Shown one piece after another: positions 5,917 to 7,180 of a DNA stretch of 7,180 nt. Numbering within the stretch: position 1 is the first letter of the stretch; each line of letters opens with the position of its first letter. The translations under genes and the position numbers were made by a program. The notes under the pieces are model-generated. The model did not search any database, had not been told where the DNA came from, and saw only the letters and a list, made by a program, of their open reading frames with translations. The stretch comes from Limousia pullorum. GTDB taxonomy: Bacteria; Bacillota; Clostridia; Oscillospirales; Acutalibacteraceae. The stretch lies in NCBI GenBank assembly GCA_018714545.1, contig DVNG01000043.1:1-7180 (forward strand), in the 5' to 3' direction.

Positions 5917-5976
5917 AATAAAAATAATAATAATTAGCGATCTTACTCCGGTGACCTACGGGCCCGGGGTTTTTTT
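5917..5976 (+). ncRNA. Putative abiF-associated small RNA (candidate RNA antitoxin)
   Basis: The predicted transcript starts about 7 nt after the -10 box and ends at the T run, roughly 60 nt long. It has an unstructured AT-rich 5' half, then a sharply GC-rich 3' half (5945-5970) that stands out from its surroundings and forms a terminator-type hairpin. As I recall, published work describes a conserved non-coding RNA upstream of abiF genes and shows that AbiF is a toxin held by an RNA antitoxin. Position, size and the separate terminator fit that. I could not match the sequence to a covariance model, so the family assignment is by context; the exact 5' end is inferred. Confidence 0.65.
5945..5976 (+). 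terminator. Terminator hairpin between the leader RNA and abiF
   Basis: A 7-bp stem (ACTCCGG 5945-5951 with CCGGGGT 5964-5970, one T-G wobble) encloses a 12-nt loop and is followed by a run of seven T (5970-5976). It lies only 22 nt before the abiF start codon, so the gene can be expressed only by read-through or processing. CGGGCCCG (5959-5966) is self-complementary and could form an alternative or dimer structure. Confidence 0.8.
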
Positions 5977-5985
5977 ATAAGCAAT

Positions 5986-5990
5986 AGGAG
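5986..5990 (+). promoter_or_regulatory. Ribosome binding site setting the abiF start
   Basis: AGGAG is 8 nt before the ATG at 5999. It is only 2 nt before an in-frame TTG at 5993, which is too close, so the ATG is taken as the start. Confidence 0.88.
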
Positions 5991-5998
5991 TATTGAAT

Positions 5999-6982
5999 AT
6001 GAGCAAGGTTTTTTCATCTACTGAGGATCAAATAAAAAAACTTCAAAGCAGAGGTATGATAATAGATGATATAAATGTGTCTAAGTCAGTTATTGAAAGA
6101 GAAAACTATTATAATTTAATAAACGGATATAAGGAATTGTTTTTAGACAATACATATACCGGCAGTGATGAAAAATATTTGCCGAATACAAATTTTAACG
6201 AAATTTATGCTTTGTATCTTTATGACAGAGCCTTGAGAAATATTTTTATAAAGTATATTCTTGAAATAGAGAATAATATCAAAAGTATTCTTTCCCATGA
6301 TTTTTCCGGAAAATACGGACATGATAACTATTTGAAAATAAAAAATTTTGAAACAAGAGTTCACCCCAATTCAAATGAAACCAAGGCTCAAAAAATAGGA
6401 AAAATAGCGGATTTAATCGCTAATTTACAAAAGGAAATTTCTCATCAGCTAAAGAAAAACAGTCCCATGATATCTCATTACATGCTGCAATATGGGTATG
6501 TTCCCCTCTGGGTTTTGATCAATACACTTTCTTTGGGAACAGTCAGCACCTTTTATTCTTATTTAAAGCAAAAAGACCAAAACGATATAGGTAAATTTTT
6601 TAAAATAAAACCTGATGAATTGAGTAAAATTCTTTTTGTACTGACAATATTCAGAAATGCCTGCGCCCATGATGAAAGATTGTTTAATTTGAAATCAATT
6701 AAGCAAAACGCAACGCCTAATAATATTAAAGATACGGATATTCATAAAAAACTAAACATTCGTAAAAATACTTCAAATAATTACGTCTGCGGTAAAAACG
6801 ACTTATTTGCAGTAGTGATTATTTTTAAGAAAACGCTTACAGAGAAATCTTTTAAGAAATTCTATTATACAATCATTGATGAAATAGAAAATCTCAGAAA
6901 AGAGCTTAAAACAATAAGTATAGACGATGTTTTATATGCTATGGGCTTTCCTAATAACTGGAAAGATATTATAAATGTTTAA
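5999..6982 (+). CDS. Abi_2/AbiF-family HEPN-domain protein (abortive infection, probable RNA-cleaving toxin)
   Basis: The product is a 327-residue protein of the Abi_2 (AbiD/AbiF) family. Family landmarks in order are an N-terminal QIKKLQSRGMII segment, NYYNLINGYK (36-45), the helical DRALRNIFIKYILEIE (about 76-91), PLWVLINTLSLGTVSTFYS (169-187), the HEPN RNase motif RNACAH with Arg219 and His224 (R-x4-H) followed by DERLFN, and a C-terminal MGFPNNW (315-321). The length is typical and no frameshift is seen. HEPN proteins of this type are thought to cleave RNA and stop growth during phage infection; AbiF is also proposed as an ancestor of Cas13. There is no CRISPR array here. The gene follows a strong promoter, a short RNA and a terminator, and so resembles a toxin with an RNA antitoxin. 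It is visibly more AT-rich than all neighbouring genes and lies beside an IS, which suggests horizontal transfer. The phage target and trigger are unknown. Confidence 0.9.
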   Translation: MSKVFSSTEDQIKKLQSRGMIIDDINVSKSVIERENYYNLINGYKELFLDNTYTGSDEKYLPNTNFNEIYALYLYDRALRNIFIKYILEIENNIKSILSHDFSGKYGHDNYLKIKNFETRVHPNSNETKAQKIGKIADLIANLQKEISHQLKKNSPMISHYMLQYGYVPLWVLINTLSLGTVSTFYSYLKQKDQNDIGKFFKIKPDELSKILFVLTIFRNACAHDERLFNLKSIKQNATPNNIKDTDIHKKLNIRKNTSNNYVCGKNDLFAVVIIFKKTLTEKSFKKFYYTIIDEIENLRKELKTISIDDVLYAMGFPNNWKDIINV

Positions 6983-7014
6983 TATCATTTTAACAGAAAA
7001 TCCCCCGCAGTTAT

Positions 7015-7180
7015 TGAACTGCCCCAAATTGTGCGGACAGTACAAAAAAGCCCCCATATGGCAGATAAAATTAAATTTTAAGAAACAAACTGATTTCGTT
7101 TTTCAAGCGGAGTCAGTTTTGTTTTGAGTTGTAATCTTTCGTGGTTGTAGAAGTAGATGTATTCATCTATAAGCGATTTA
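7015..7180 (-). mobile_element. IS3-family insertion sequence, 3' end (continues beyond window)
   Basis: The probable terminal inverted repeat begins TGAACTGCCCC at 7015 and continues through a GTGCGGACAGTACA-type sequence to about 7044. It starts with TG as in IS3-family ends. It is followed inward by the end of the transposase gene at 7078. The other end lies outside the window, so the boundary and any target-site duplication (bases before 7015) cannot be confirmed. The end is 32 bp after the abiF stop codon; 6983-7014 holds nothing recognisable apart from part of a small hairpin. Confidence 0.7.
7078..7180 (-). CDS. IS3-family transposase OrfB, C-terminal fragment in window
   Basis: The last 33 residues of a transposase end at a TAA (7078-7080). 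The sequence contains IDEYIYFYNHERLQLKTKLTP, the characteristic end of the DDE integrase core (rve_3 type) of IS3/IS150-like elements: a Y-x-Y-N-x-x-R helix, then L-x-P-x-E. The rest of the gene, including the catalytic DDE residues, lies beyond the right edge, so I cannot tell whether the element is intact. Confidence 0.88.
   Translation of the reverse strand, partial: KSLIDEYIYFYNHERLQLKTKLTPLEKRNQFVS

Larger units (their letters stand above)
5658..5998. other. Divergent intergenic region between HAD and abiF genes
   Basis: This 341-base stretch without a protein gene is AT-rich. It holds the HAD leader (repeat copy B, a 15-nt tandem duplication and a ribosome binding site), the HAD promoter, a featureless 47-bp AT-rich gap between the two -35 boxes (5835-5881), the abiF promoter, its leader RNA and its ribosome binding site. 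Confidence 0.8.

Noticed and set aside
5917..5990. A metabolite riboswitch ahead of abiF
   Set aside because: The leader is only about 60 nt before the terminator, too short and simple for a known aptamer class; the abi context favours a small RNA.
7045..7070. A transposase terminator formed by GCC...GGC before six T (minus strand)
   Set aside because: The stem has only 3 bp, so it is too weak to call.

Overview
The window looks like part of the chromosome of a low-GC, Gram-positive anaerobe of the class Clostridia, probably Ruminococcaceae/Oscillospiraceae-like. The reasons are the AGGAG-type ribosome binding sites, consensus sigma-A promoters, TTG starts, a CsoR-type copper operator, and protein sequences typical of gut Clostridia. 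This is a judgement from sequence style, not from a database search.

Layout. (1) 1-1622, minus: the first 540 residues of a CopA-type copper P1B-ATPase, running off the left edge. It has its own sigma-A promoter and a CsoR-like operator at the start of the transcript. (2) 1763-2367, minus: a single-gene LOG-family nucleoside-monophosphate phosphoribohydrolase with a strong terminator. (3) 2512-3243, plus: an SDR reductase, FabG-like and closest by eye to the YmfI-type EF-P 5-aminopentanone reductase group, with a good promoter. (4) 3345-4882, minus: a two-gene operon of a GtrB/DPM1-like polyprenyl-phosphate glycosyltransferase and a GtrA-like membrane protein that overlap by ATGA. (5) 4998-5657, minus: a HAD phosphatase of the beta-phosphoglucomutase-like group, with a long 5' leader and its own promoter. 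(6) 5882-6982, plus: an AT-rich defence island consisting of a perfect consensus promoter, a short structured leader RNA ending in a terminator hairpin, and an Abi_2/AbiF-family HEPN protein. (7) 7015-7180, minus: the end of an IS3-family insertion sequence with the last 33 residues of its transposase.

The genes in parts 1-5 look like ordinary chromosomal genes in separate transcription units. The AbiF locus differs from them: it is clearly more AT-rich, it adjoins an IS, and it has the promoter / small RNA / leaky terminator / toxin order of an RNA-antitoxin toxin-antitoxin module. This is the main candidate system in the window. A second, less explained signal is a pair of diverged 85-nt repeats (3246-3330 and 5699-5783). 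They align without gaps and share an 8-bp stem that is preserved by two compensatory base-pair changes around a 31-nt loop, so they look like a structured dispersed element.

The ATG start of the HAD gene, the TTG start of the glycosyltransferase and the ATG start of the AbiF gene were chosen from ribosome-binding-site position; each is downstream of the longest open frame. The only gene-free stretch longer than 300 bases is 5658-5998. It holds the HAD leader with one repeat copy, two divergent promoters and the abi leader RNA.
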